Assembly (NCBI GenBank): GCA_003339415.1
Contig: PDHQ01000002.1
Coordinates: 250,159-314,158, forward strand
Direction: 5' to 3'
Source of the DNA: Ophiocordyceps camponoti-saundersi (nom. inval.)
Taxonomy: Eukaryota; Ascomycota; Sordariomycetes; Hypocreales; Ophiocordycipitaceae
Length of the DNA stretch: 64,000 bases
A program made the position numbers and the translations under genes. Numbering within the stretch: the stretch's first letter is position 1; the number at the start of each line of letters is the position of its first letter. The notes beneath the pieces were generated by a model. It was not told the origin of the DNA and did no database searches. It was given only the letters and a program-made list of their open reading frames with translations. This document shows positions 1 through 11,817 of the stretch, piece by piece.

Positions 1-168
1 TTCGCCCATCGGGTCATCATCGTCCTTCATCCTCCCTCTCCCTTCCAAGACCCTGTTTCTTTCCTCTCTTCCATCATCTTTTCTTCGTCGCATGGCTCGT
101 TTCTTCGGCTCTCTTCATCTCCGCAACCGACGGCAACAGTCTGACACTCGTGTCACAGTCGAGCCGTG

Positions 169-1342
169 ATGGACGGCCAGAGCGTGCAGAGGGCCAGGTC
201 AAGTCCGGCTCTGCCGATTCCGCGCCGGTTTGACGGTTCGTTTCTTTTTTACCTCCCCCCTCCTTTCAACCCCTCCTTACACTTAACCGTTGGCTAACAG
301 TTTACGAGCAGAATCGTGGTGCGAAGTATCGTCGCAACCGTCGTCGTCGTCGCTGTCGAGCGTCGGAGACGAAATCGTCACCACCGGCCTACATGTCGGA
401 AGCCCCTACAATCGCCGCCGTCGCCTACATCCCTCAGCCAGGCCCACGGCGGGGCACCGGCAGCACACTGCGGTGCAATATGACGAGACGGAAAGCGAAG
501 AAGATCGTTTCCTGACGAGCTCGGGGGAGAAGGCGCGCCATACTGGCAATGACTCGGACGCCGACTCGGACGGCGGCGACGACGACAATGCTACAGCCCT
601 GGGTCGCGTGTCGGACCGACCTGTTTTCCAGCCTCAACCGAATGCCTTCTCTCATCCCCACGTCGCTCGCCGGAGCCAGTCGAACTCGGGCGCCGTCGCC
701 CCGCATCCCTTCTCTCGGCCGTCCTTTTCGCAGCGGTCGCAGACGAGGGTGCATCGCAATTTCATGTCGCCGTCTACGGCGCGCGAAGACAACGATGCGG
801 CGCTCCGGGCCTCTCTCACGACGCTCTTGTCGTGCGCCGCAGCCGCGAGGGGCTTGCCTAAGACAAGGGAGGAGGCCGAGCAGCAGCGACTGGCGGGTAA
901 CGGCATAGAACCAAGTGACCAACCGATGGAGCTGAAGCTAGTCCCGGAATCGGAGTTGACGTCGGCGCAACCGGGTCGTAGCGCGCCAAAGGTCTCGGAG
1001 CCATCCACGTCTCGGACGGGCGCAAAGCCGAAACGGGCCGTCTCAACGGGCCGCAGCCCTCGAGCGACAAAGCGGAAGAGGATTGTGACCGAGGACACAT
1101 TGATCTCTCCGACGTTGCTAACGTGGGTCATGAGCGCCGGTGTCGTCGTTCTCGTGTCGGTTGTCGGCTTCGGTGCCGGCTACGTCATGGGACGTGAGGT
1201 CGGGCGGCAAGAAGCGCTGTCGGCCAGCGCGAGCAGCGTCAACGAGACGACGCGTTGCGGCCGGGAGATGATGAGCTCTGGCGGCGGTCTTCGACGGTTG
1301 AGGTGGGGCGCAGTCGGTAGGAGACTGGTGGCGCAGGCGTGA
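169..1342 (+). CDS. Conserved fungal single-pass membrane protein, unknown function
   Basis: Two exons, 169-235 and 312-1342, give a 365-residue protein; the intron (236-311) starts GTTCGT and ends GAGCAG. A nearer acceptor at 300 would shift the frame, so 311 was chosen. The first 22 residues are basic and Ser/Pro-rich, the middle is long, acidic-then-basic and probably disordered, and one hydrophobic segment lies at about residues 292-313, followed by a conserved-looking Gly/Arg patch (GYVMGREVGRQE). This looks like a tail- or stem-anchored protein of the kind found in many Sordariomycetes genomes as a hypothetical protein. I do not recognise a catalytic domain. Start chosen because it is the first ATG that joins in frame across the intron. 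Existence is likely, function unknown. Confidence 0.65.
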
Positions 1343-3656
<2,314 letters not shown>

Positions 3657-4077
3657 AAGGCGTGTGTGCTTTTGATGGAACGGATTTCGGGCGCTTAGGC
3701 GGTGGCGTTGTGGGTTATTCCAATTCTCTTTCAACTCGTCTATATCCCTGTTTTTCCTCATTCTCTTCGATTCATTGGAGCACGTCGACCTAGATAGAGA
3801 TGGTATCATTGCTTGGCTACGCCTCCATTTACTGTGTGACGTTGACGAGTACATATTCGTAGGTAGGGAGGTTTAATACGTGCGTGTGATCTAGGCTCTT
3901 TTTGGGGTAACGACGGTTTTCTTTCCTTTTTCTCTTTTCAACTCTGACATGTTCGTGACGCAAGAAGCTCTTCCAGAATCTTCGTCGAGCAAGAACGATA
4001 TCAAGCGAGGAGAAACAAAACAATCGAGCAAGGGGAAACCAAGCAGGCCGAGAAGAGAGAAGCAATAGCCGGCACAC
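3657..4077. other. 3' UTR of CYP51B and promoter of the DUF3074 gene
   Basis: 420 bp with T-rich patches and no usable reading frame; the last 100 bp are A-rich and lead into the next start codon. Confidence 0.5.
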
Positions 4078-4929
4078 ATGGCATCACAGAGCGAAAGACG
4101 GCTGGTGTGTCTCCAAGGCATCGACGTATCGACACAAGTGCCCGCAGCATCGGCGACGGCGGAAGAACTGAGGCCGCTCCTGCATCAGATGCTAGGCGAA
4201 GCTCTGACACTGCTGGACAGCATGCCAAGCGGAGAAGAGGCGGAAGATGAAGCATCGGGATGGAAATCAAAGGGGATCAAGACATTTCCGCACTCGATAT
4301 CCCCGGTCCAATTATTCGAGCGAACCATGACGACCGATGGAGGAGAAGGAGGAAAGAAGAAAAGATGCGAGACGTGGGCCATGCGTCGAAGCGTACACGA
4401 AGACAAAGCAGCCGCCGGAACGGCAAGCTGGCAAGAATGGGAGCGGCACATCAAAAGAGAGCACGCGTCGTCCGAAAAGGCCTTTACGCCCACGGTCGAG
4501 AGCACGCGTCTCCGTCAGAGCTGGGACTGCTCCTCCGTCCCGGATTACGAAGGCGGTTGGTCGGACTGGACGCTCAAGCTGGAGGAGTCGGTCCACAAAC
4601 TACCCTTTCCCCTACGCCGACGCGTCTTCCCCGTCTTGCAGGCCACGGCTGGGCGTGAGGATGAAGGGGGCAGGCGTGATTTTGTCGTCGTGCAGGTTGC
4701 GGCGAAGACGGATCAGAAGGAAAATGATGGGGATGTCGTTGATGGGGCGTATACCAGCGTCGAACGCGTTAGGGAGTTGGATGTCGGCGTCGAGTGGCTT
4801 ATGGGTACTGTTTCGGACGCTGGTGGTGTCGTGCCGGCTTGGGTGCAGAGGATGGCTGTGCCTGGGCAGGTTGCTAAGGACGTGGAGTTGTTTCTGCGGT
4901 GGTTGGAGGGGGAGAGGGGGAGGGATTGA
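4078..4929 (+). CDS. DUF3074 (START-like fold) protein
   Basis: Single exon, 283 residues. The blocks WAMRRSVHEDKAAAGTASW (about residues 101-119), a Trp-Thr-Leu-Lys-Leu-Glu-Glu-Ser run near 165, a hydrophobic beta-strand FVVVQVA near 202 and a C-terminal helix ending in LFLRWLEGE are the pattern of the fungal DUF3074 family, whose predicted fold resembles START/Bet v 1 lipid-binding domains. There is no signal peptide or membrane segment, so it is probably cytosolic. A lipid-binding role is inferred from fold only. The start codon follows an A-rich leader and gives the family's usual N-terminus (short helix, then a Leu-rich helix). The neighbours are unrelated. Confidence 0.8.
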   Translation: MASQSERRLVCLQGIDVSTQVPAASATAEELRPLLHQMLGEALTLLDSMPSGEEAEDEASGWKSKGIKTFPHSISPVQLFERTMTTDGGEGGKKKRCETWAMRRSVHEDKAAAGTASWQEWERHIKREHASSEKAFTPTVESTRLRQSWDCSSVPDYEGGWSDWTLKLEESVHKLPFPLRRRVFPVLQATAGREDEGGRRDFVVVQVAAKTDQKENDGDVVDGAYTSVERVRELDVGVEWLMGTVSDAGGVVPAWVQRMAVPGQVAKDVELFLRWLEGERGRD

Positions 4930-5421
4930 TTTTGGTGAGGCATGTTGATGAGGTGTTGTTGCTGTTGTGAGGCATCGTGAGGCATCGTGGAGTCAAAGGG
5001 GGGGGATTCAAGAGGAGACGGAGCCTCTTAATTGAAGCGTTGTTTCCTTCTTTCCTTCTTCCTTTCTTCCTTCCTCCCATCCCGTCGTGTTGCTCTTGCC
5101 TCATCTGTCTGTCTGTCTGTCTTCTCTCCTGTAGAGAGCAGGCACGACGACGACGACGACTTCTTCCTCCCTCCCTGCTCAGCGTCAACATCTTCAGGCT
5201 GGACCTACAGGCTTCACCTCATCACCTACCTCTACCTCTAGTACTACCATCCCATACCATACCATCTCTTCATACCAGTCAATCCTTTCTCCTCTCCCAT
5301 ATCATCTCTCTCTCTCCTCTCTCTCTCTCTCCTCCATCTGTCTCAATAAACAGTCGTCCATCCAGCTCCCCCATCTGCACACATAGAGTACCTACACATA
5401 CATGATACACATACATACACA
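4930..5421. other. Pyrimidine-rich intergenic region
   Basis: The plus strand is almost entirely C/T from about 5040 to 5340, with CTGT, GACGAC and CT repeats, then a CATACA stretch up to the next start. It reads as a long CT-rich promoter/leader of the next gene; no coding signal. Confidence 0.6.
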
Positions 5422-6594
5422 ATGCCCCAGCAACGAAGACAACGATCCGTCCCGCCCCCCCTTCGAGGCACAGCTTCCGTCCCCAACGGCGTCATGGCCT
5501 TATCCAGCGCCTCGACGGTAACCAGCTCGCCCTCGATCCTCGTCGCGCCAGCAACCACGACGGACGCAAGCCTACAAGGCCAAGCCGAAGCCTTGGCGCG
5601 AATGACGGTCGAGCTCAACCTCCGAGCCGTGAGCGTACAGGCGGAGAGGCTGGAGAAGGAGCTCAAGGAGCTGGTTACTCTGACGTCGGAGGATAGGGCC
5701 TTTCGAAGCAGGAATGAGGAGAGGGTTGCTGATGTTTGGCGTGAGGTGGTGGCTGTCAAGACGCAGATGGCCAATTTTACACGTCAACGTCATTCTCGTG
5801 AAGATGAAGATGATGATGATGATGTTGATGACTCTTCTTCTTGTCATGCTCGTTTTCAACATTGTCAGAATCAGCTCGCTTCTCTTCGTCGGCTCGTCAC
5901 TCGTGAGGTTTCGGCTTTGAAGAATCTTATGCAGGATGTTGTTGCTCAACTCGACGTCCTCGGCAATCATGAGCCTGAGGACGACGAGGAGAAAGACAAG
6001 GACGACTCACACTTACAGCAAAGCAATCAACCCCCTATCAGCACCCATGACACCGACACCATCACTGCCATCATCACCACCACACCAACCACCACCGCCA
6101 CGAAAGATAAAAACAACAAGAAGAAGCAGCAGCAGCAGCAGCAGCAGCAGAAGCCGCGAGCCCTCCATGCCAAAAAGACAGCCATCACCACATCCACGCC
6201 ACCTCCTTACGTCGCCCAAACAACCGATCGTCGCATCCAGGAGGCCATCAGTTCCACCCGCCGCTGGCATCGCGACCACAAGACGACGACGCTCTCGGAA
6301 GCAGACTTCGTCGCCCGTTACCTCCGCCAGCAGTCGAAGCGCGACCCGCCCATGGCCGTCTTCATCCAGCGCGCCCTCCGCAGACGGCTGGTCGTCGCTG
6401 GAGGTAGGCCATCGGCTCAGACTCACAGCAGCAGCGGTGAAAACAACAAGATTGACGATGACAACGGCCCTCGTCGTCCCCCATCTTCGCTCGACGACTT
6501 TTGTCGCGACGTCAAGTGGCGCGATGTCATTGTCACGGTCGAGCGTGTCCTGGTCAAGGATCCTTCCGCCGCCGCCGAGGCCCTGCGTCGGTAG
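5422..6594 (+). CDS. Coiled-coil protein of unknown function
   Basis: Single exon, 390 residues, start in the context ACACAATGCC. Residues 55-115 and 135-175 have heptad-like spacing of Leu/Val with charged residues (QAERLEKELKELVTL; a second helix around LASLRRLVTREVSAL), so a coiled coil is likely. Between them is an acidic Asp run; residues 190-250 are low complexity with a CAG-encoded Gln run at about 6127-6150. The C-terminal third has a basic helical block with DADFV-like core (SEADFVARYLRQQ, PMAVFIQRALRRR) and a short WRDVIVTVERVL helix, which look conserved rather than random. I do not recognise the family. No membrane segment or signal peptide. Convergent with TAF7. Confidence 0.65.
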   Translation: MPQQRRQRSVPPPLRGTASVPNGVMALSSASTVTSSPSILVAPATTTDASLQGQAEALARMTVELNLRAVSVQAERLEKELKELVTLTSEDRAFRSRNEERVADVWREVVAVKTQMANFTRQRHSREDEDDDDDVDDSSSCHARFQHCQNQLASLRRLVTREVSALKNLMQDVVAQLDVLGNHEPEDDEEKDKDDSHLQQSNQPPISTHDTDTITAIITTTPTTTATKDKNNKKKQQQQQQQQKPRALHAKKTAITTSTPPPYVAQTTDRRIQEAISSTRRWHRDHKTTTLSEADFVARYLRQQSKRDPPMAVFIQRALRRRLVVAGGRPSAQTHSSSGENNKIDDDNGPRRPPSSLDDFCRDVKWRDVIVTVERVLVKDPSAAAEALRR

Positions 6595-6986
6595 GCATCT
6601 AGTTTAGGTGTATCTAGAGAAGAACAGGGGGGGCTTCTCTCTTCTTCTCCTGCCCACGGCGAGAAGAGTCGATGTAGATAATATCTATAAAGGAACGAAG
6701 TTTCATCTATCGTGAATGAATAGCGAGGTTGAATCCGAAAGGGGGAGATGGCTTATCATCAACGAGTAACGAAGCTGCCTTCGTAAAGCAAAAAGGCTCT
6801 ACAAAAAAGATGAGTCGAAGATATAAAACGCTATAATTCGGGATATCACGAGATTGTGAAATCTGTAAAAACCTCCCCGCAACGCCCATTTTCCATCCCC
6901 CAACACCTAACGACGATGCCCCCAAACCAGGTCATCCATTCCCATCCCTACTAGCGAAGCTGACGGGGAAAAGAAGAAAAGTTCAC
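6595..6986. other. Convergent 3' intergenic spacer
   Basis: 392 bp between two converging genes, AT-richer than the coding sequence around it. It presumably holds both 3' UTRs. Nothing else seen. Confidence 0.5.
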
Positions 6987-8600
6987 TTAATCGTCCGTCT
7001 CGATACCGATGGAAGACTTCTTCAGCTCGATTGCAGACTCGAGCTGCTTGATTTGGTTCTCGACGCGGGAGCGAAGGATCTTGTTTGCCGTCTTGTCCAG
7101 GTCTTGACGACGGGCTTTGAGCTGGGATTCGAGGTCCTTTATGATATCGCGAACGGCTTCTTCCTCGTCGCGACGGGCGCGCTGATCCTCGTCTAGGTCT
7201 TCGTCGTCGTCATCGTCGTCGTCGTCGTCATCGTCGTCGTCGTCTTCATGATGATCGCCTTCGTCTTCTACGCCTGACTCGTCGTCCTTCTCGATACTTT
7301 CGTGAAGGGCCGCGGCAGGCGTCTCGACTTGGCCCGTCATGGGCGTCGTCATGTCCATCATGGTCGTCGTGGCGGGCGTTTCCGCCATGATGCTGTCGTC
7401 GGCGAAGGCGGCCTCTAGATCAGCCTCTAGGTCGTTGTCGTTGTTGTTCCTGTTGATGTTGACGTCGTCTTCCATGACGACGTCTCCGTCGCCCTGCTGA
7501 GGGAAGAAACCGACGTTGGAGTCGTCGGCCTCGCCCTCTGCGTCCTCGTCGCCGTCATCTTCTTGGGCGCGATCGTCGACCCATTCCCACTTGGTCGAGA
7601 CGGCCTTAGCATCTTCAGCCAAGAGGCGTTCCACCTCGGCCTCCTTATCCTCGATTTCCTTGCGACTGATCGTCTTCGCGAACCGGCGGTTGACGCAGTC
7701 GTGCATGGGCGGGGTGAGACCGTGCGGCCAACGGAAGCTGGAGTCGATGATGGCGGGCAACTGGGCCGACCTTGCCTCGGCCTCGTCCTTGACCTTAGCG
7801 AAGACGAGAAGCATCTGACAGATGTCGGCCGACTTGAGGAGCGACTTTTTATCCCACGTCTTCATCGCCTCCGTGATGGTCGGCAGGTCCACCATGACGG
7901 CGACAAAGGGCTGACCCTTGACGGTGACGAGCGCGCGCCGCGTCTCCTCCTCGAAGAACTTGATGGCAAAGTCGGCGCCGCCCTGACTCCTAGGCACGCC
8001 GATCTTGCCGTTTTCCAAGCACCAACGGACGTAGTCGCAGTGCTCTCCGGGCAGCATGCGCAGCACAAACTGCTCCTCGATCGCAGGGTCCTCCTCGCGG
8101 TCGCTAGCCTCCGAGTCGTAACCGTCGCCAGGAGGGTGATGGGGCACGCGGCCTCGCGGCTTCACCACCACTTGAGTGGGAGCCGACTTGCTCGTCTGCC
8201 GAATCTTTATCTTCGTAGTCGTCGTCCCCGCCGAGTGCGGCGGAGGCTGATGGTTGTTCTTGGCGAGGGTGAGATGGTCATCTTCGTCGTCTTCAAGCGA
8301 CACTTTCTTGCTCTCGACCAACTTCTGCGTCGGCTTCGGCTGTCGTCCGGCCTTGGTCTTGATCGCCGCCGCCGCCGTCGTTGCCGTCACCGTCGTCGCC
8401 GTCGATACTTGCGAAGGCGGAGAAGACTGCGTATTGATCTTGAGCTTCAAAAGCTTTCGAGGCGTCTCGCTTTCCGCGTTGTCCGAGGTGCCGACCATAG
8501 ACGACGTCCGGTTCAAGTTCAGCTTCAGTCGCGGTTTCGCCGGCGGCGGACCGGCGACCGGCTGAGACGCGTCGGCGCCGCCGTGTTCGGAGGCCGCCAT
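6987..8600 (-). CDS. TAF7: TFIID subunit TAF7 (TAFII55 domain)
   Basis: Single exon, 537 residues from the ATG at 8598-8600, which sits in a near-perfect fungal context (ACCATGG); an in-frame GTG two codons upstream is not a eukaryotic start. Residues about 170-330 form the TAFII55 domain, beginning EEQFVLRMLPGE and containing DLPTITEAMKTWDKKSLLKS and FRWPHGLTPPMHDCVNRRF, which are hallmark blocks. The N-terminal 165 residues are basic, Ser/Thr/Pro-rich and disordered. The C-terminal part is very acidic, with a run of about 15 Asp residues encoded by GTC/GTC-type repeats near 7200-7245, and ends in a coiled coil (residues about 470-530). TAF7 is a general transcription factor subunit that contacts TAF1 in the nucleus. 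Confidence 0.93.
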   Translation of the reverse strand: MAASEHGGADASQPVAGPPPAKPRLKLNLNRTSSMVGTSDNAESETPRKLLKLKINTQSSPPSQVSTATTVTATTAAAAIKTKAGRQPKPTQKLVESKKVSLEDDEDDHLTLAKNNHQPPPHSAGTTTTKIKIRQTSKSAPTQVVVKPRGRVPHHPPGDGYDSEASDREEDPAIEEQFVLRMLPGEHCDYVRWCLENGKIGVPRSQGGADFAIKFFEEETRRALVTVKGQPFVAVMVDLPTITEAMKTWDKKSLLKSADICQMLLVFAKVKDEAEARSAQLPAIIDSSFRWPHGLTPPMHDCVNRRFAKTISRKEIEDKEAEVERLLAEDAKAVSTKWEWVDDRAQEDDGDEDAEGEADDSNVGFFPQQGDGDVVMEDDVNINRNNNDNDLEADLEAAFADDSIMAETPATTTMMDMTTPMTGQVETPAAALHESIEKDDESGVEDEGDHHEDDDDDDDDDDDDDDEDLDEDQRARRDEEEAVRDIIKDLESQLKARRQDLDKTANKILRSRVENQIKQLESAIELKKSSIGIETDD

Positions 8601-9046
8601 GGTCACTGACGATGAGCTCAGGGCCCTTCCCTACCGAGGAAGAGGAGGTGAAGTAGGAGGAGAGGAGGAGGTGGGGTCAGGTGAGTTAAGGTGAGTTAAG
8701 GTGAGGGGGTGAATGGAGTGGATTATGTAAGCATCGTATGAAACGACGACACGAGGAGGACAGTTGGAGGAGACTCGGCCCTTGGAGGAGCATCGACGCT
8801 CAAAGTGAAGACCTACAGCCGGATTTACTCGTCTTGTTTTACTATATAAGAAGATTGGTTTCATTGCCCGCTTTCCCAGGTCCTTTCTAATGGCCACGAC
8901 GGTGACGTGATATATGTAAGCAGAAAGGCAGTCACATCAGTGACGGAAATACTGTACAAAGTGAAGAAGAAAGGGGCGATTCGACGTCAACGTCACATCC
9001 CTTTCTTCCCTTTTAAACCCCCCATCTATTCCTCCCCAAAACACCA
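8601..9046. other. TAF7 promoter and downstream spacer
   Basis: About 450 bp; the stretch 8630-8710 carries GGTGAGTTAA repeats next to TAF7's start (read on the minus strand as CT/AC-rich leader). No gene seen. Confidence 0.5.
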
Positions 9047-10825
9047 TCACAGACCCGTCCAGCCCTGATGCCCCCCATCGACGTTAACCCACTCCCCCTG
9101 CTCCATGGCTCGGTCCCAACCCATCATGACGGCCAGCAACCTGCAACCCATGGCGCTGACGGCGCATACGACCTTGTCGCTCGCGCCGGCCAGTACGGCC
9201 AGATCCATAACGTAGGCCCGAGCTATGAAGCCCCGCAGGCGGAGGGTGAGCTCTGAAGGAGACTCGGGTCTCTCGACCTCGGCGACGGCGTTGTTCTTCC
9301 GCTGAGCTCCCAGGTTCCAGAAGATGAGGGGGAAGAATCCGCCCTCCCAGCCTTGTCCCTCCTCGGTAAAGCGATGCATGAAGCGAGGGTCCGAGTGTGT
9401 AGGTGTTGTTTCTCCGTTTCCCGCCTCCTCGTTGGAAGCCAATCGGATCCGCTGCTGTGCGAGGACGGCATCTGAAAGCTCGCTCTGGCCGTGGACGGTA
9501 GGATCATCGGATGCGAGCACGGTGACGGCCGCGCTGGGACCGACGGCGCCCTTGGTCTCATTGTAATGCGCCTCGACGAGCCACCGGGCCCGATCGGCAA
9601 AGACTTGGGTAGGGATATACGTATCCCGATACTGATACTCGAACGGATGCCGGTCACCACGCCGAACATGCAGTCCGACGATGGGTGCAGGCGGGAACGA
9701 AAGACCAGCTTTTTCCCGCAGCTGACGGATCCGTCGACCTACATAGTCGGCGTCTTCCTCTACCAGCTCGAACAGATGGCGGTAGCCGACGCCAGCCAAG
9801 TCCAGCAGACGACGACGGCTCGATTGTTGGCTGCTCCCCTTCTTGAAACCCAGCAGAGCGGGCACGATGTCTTCAGCCGTAGCGGCTGACACGACCAGGT
9901 GCCTCGCCCGGGCAGGACAGGGAACCATCTGATGCCGCGGGGGCGGCCTACAGGAAGGCCGGGGTGGCGGCCGAAGGATGTCCTTGTACCTGCCATAAGC
10001 CCAGCGGGAGTCGTCGACAAAGAACGCCCTCTTCTGCTCCTTGGCGACAGCGTACAATACCCACAGCATTAAAAGCGAGCGGCCGAGTCCCGGATCTGTG
10101 CTCTCCAAGACAAAGGTCAAGGACCTGTCACAGACAGGTAAAGGTTTAACGGTGTCGGTGGCATCATCGTCGAGCCCGACGAAATGGCCACTTTGGACGG
10201 TAGTGGTTGTTGCAGCAGCAGCAGCAGCAGTGGGCGGCAACAAGCCAGCGCGCTCAGCCTCTTGGACATCGACATAAGAAGAGGACAGACTGCGACAGGA
10301 TTCCGTCATGGCGGCGTACTGGCTAATAGATAAAGGAAACGGGTGACGACGAGGGATCGAGACGGTCCATCTGGAGTCGGAGATGACGACAGGGGTAGGA
10401 AAGTCCGGCAGTAGCATCGACAGCCGTCTCGCCTCATCAGCATCAACATGATCTTCAGTCCTCGTCAACAACAACCTCACAGCGAACCACAGAGCAAGGA
10501 TGATTCCTCCGGAGCAAACCAGGCTCCGAGCGGACCCAACAGCCCTCGCAGCGATATTCTGAATAAGCCTTCTTCTCTTCCACTTCCTCGACCACTTCCT
10601 CGACCGACAAGACTCCGCAGGACGAGGCAGCAAACTCGGCGAAGGGGGAGGCGGCGAAGAAGTAGATGATGAAGAGAGGACGAGTAGATGATCGAAGCCG
10701 AAGCGAGAGGATGTGGCGGATTGAGGCTGATTGATGTAGTAGTTGCTGTTGTTGTTGTTTATGATGTTGCTGTTGTTGTACGAGGCGGCGCGGCGAAGGT
10801 TCATCCGAGCCGGGGGAGCCATCAT
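9047..10825 (-). CDS. Type II membrane protein, GT23-like (fucosyltransferase fold)
   Basis: Single exon, 592 residues. Residues 1-100 are cytosolic, Asn-rich then strongly basic (RKWSRKWKRRR); a single membrane segment lies at about 101-120, and the remainder would be lumenal, which is the topology of Golgi glycosyltransferases. A segment near residue 390 reads PIVGLHVRRGDRHPFEY, resembling the HVRR-D motif of GT23 alpha-1,6-fucosyltransferases and related GDP-fucose enzymes; another block, FVLESTDPGLGRSLLMLW near residue 235, and FFVDDSRWAYGRYKDI near 265, also fit this group. The C-terminal VMDLAVLAGASDKVVCAVSAMGCRLLAVMMGWD resembles the end of the nucleotide-binding half. Activity and acceptor are inference; fungi with no core fucose often carry such genes. 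Low-complexity Ala and Ser runs suggest rapid drift outside the core. Confidence 0.7.
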   Translation of the reverse strand: MMAPPARMNLRRAASYNNSNIINNNNSNYYINQPQSATSSRFGFDHLLVLSSSSTSSPPPPSPSLLPRPAESCRSRKWSRKWKRRRLIQNIAARAVGSARSLVCSGGIILALWFAVRLLLTRTEDHVDADEARRLSMLLPDFPTPVVISDSRWTVSIPRRHPFPLSISQYAAMTESCRSLSSSYVDVQEAERAGLLPPTAAAAAATTTTVQSGHFVGLDDDATDTVKPLPVCDRSLTFVLESTDPGLGRSLLMLWVLYAVAKEQKRAFFVDDSRWAYGRYKDILRPPPRPSCRPPPRHQMVPCPARARHLVVSAATAEDIVPALLGFKKGSSQQSSRRRLLDLAGVGYRHLFELVEEDADYVGRRIRQLREKAGLSFPPAPIVGLHVRRGDRHPFEYQYRDTYIPTQVFADRARWLVEAHYNETKGAVGPSAAVTVLASDDPTVHGQSELSDAVLAQQRIRLASNEEAGNGETTPTHSDPRFMHRFTEEGQGWEGGFFPLIFWNLGAQRKNNAVAEVERPESPSELTLRLRGFIARAYVMDLAVLAGASDKVVCAVSAMGCRLLAVMMGWDRAMEQGEWVNVDGGHQGWTGL

Positions 10826-11462
10826 CGTTTGGTTAGTAAGGTAGGAGTAGGTGATGGTAGTGGTGGTAGTAGGTATGATCGAGGGCGCATGGGAGGCGGG
10901 TTGCGTGAGAGGGAAAGAGAGAGAGAGAGAGAGAGATGGCGTGATTCAGAGAAGGAAGGAAGAAAGAAAGAAAGAGGATATGTAAAGAAGGAAGGAAGAA
11001 AAGATCAGGTGGGTTGTAGAGAAGGGAAGATGAGAAGAGACGAAAAAAGTAAAAGGTAGAAAGAATAAAAGAGAGAGAATGAAAGGGATGAGAAGAGAAG
11101 AAAAGATGGAAAGAGAAAGAGAGTGAAGATTAGATGGAAAGGGGTGGGGGGAGGGAAAAAAGAGAGAGGGAGGGAGACATACATACATATGCATCCGCAC
11201 CTATAACAAATCCATCCAGAGCATTATCATAAACCTCGTCCGCAGATCATCATACAGATTATTCGAAACACCATCAAATCCGTCGTCGTACGGAAAGCCC
11301 AACTTGATACTGTGCCTCCCCTCCCCTCCCCTCTCCTATCCTCTCTCTCTTCCCCCCGCCAGGACCCTTGAACCCCTTTTCCCCATCCATCTATCGGCCC
11401 TTCTCACCACCACACACAAACATGTCACATCTCCCGAGAAAAAAAACACTGTATCTGAAAAG

Positions 11463-11522
11463 AGCAAGAAAGAAAAAAAAGTCCAATCCCTCTAATAATG
11501 TCGTCATAGCTTCCATCTACCC
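11463..11522. repeat. Copy 1 of a contig-end duplication
   Basis: About 60 bp beginning GCAAGAAAGAAAAAAAAGTC is identical to 11758-11817 on the other side of the gap, and both copies run into a poly-C tract. This looks like one locus represented twice by two contig ends. Confidence 0.8.
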
Positions 11523-11528
11523 TCTCTC

Positions 11529-11529
<1 letters not shown>

Positions 11530-11601
<72 letters not shown>
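11530..11601 (+). repeat. Poly-C homopolymer, 72 nt
   Basis: Uninterrupted run of C read directly from the sequence. Its exact length is unlikely to be reliable. Confidence 0.9.
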
Positions 11602-11604
<3 letters not shown>

Positions 11605-11741
11605 TTCCTCGACCTGCTGTCACAGTGGCCCTCGCTCGTCACGCTTCCAACACACGCACGCACACACCTCTCTCTTCTCTTCTTCCTCTTCCACACACAC
11701 ACACACACTCTCTCTCTCTCTCTCTCTCCCTCCCTCTCGTT

Positions 11742-11751
11742 NNNNNNNNNN
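11742..11751. other. Assembly gap (10 N)
   Basis: Ten N bases, a placeholder for a gap of unknown or estimated length between a (CT)n tract and the duplicated sequence. Confidence 0.99.
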
Positions 11752-11757
11752 AAAAAA

Positions 11758-11817
11758 GCAAGAAAGAAAAAAAAGTCCAATCCCTCTAATAATGTCGTCA
11801 TAGCTTCCATCTACCCC
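11758..11817. repeat. Copy 2 of the contig-end duplication
   Basis: Matches 11463-11522; the following C run is much shorter (about 16 nt) than that after copy 1, as expected if the homopolymer length was mis-assembled. Confidence 0.8.
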
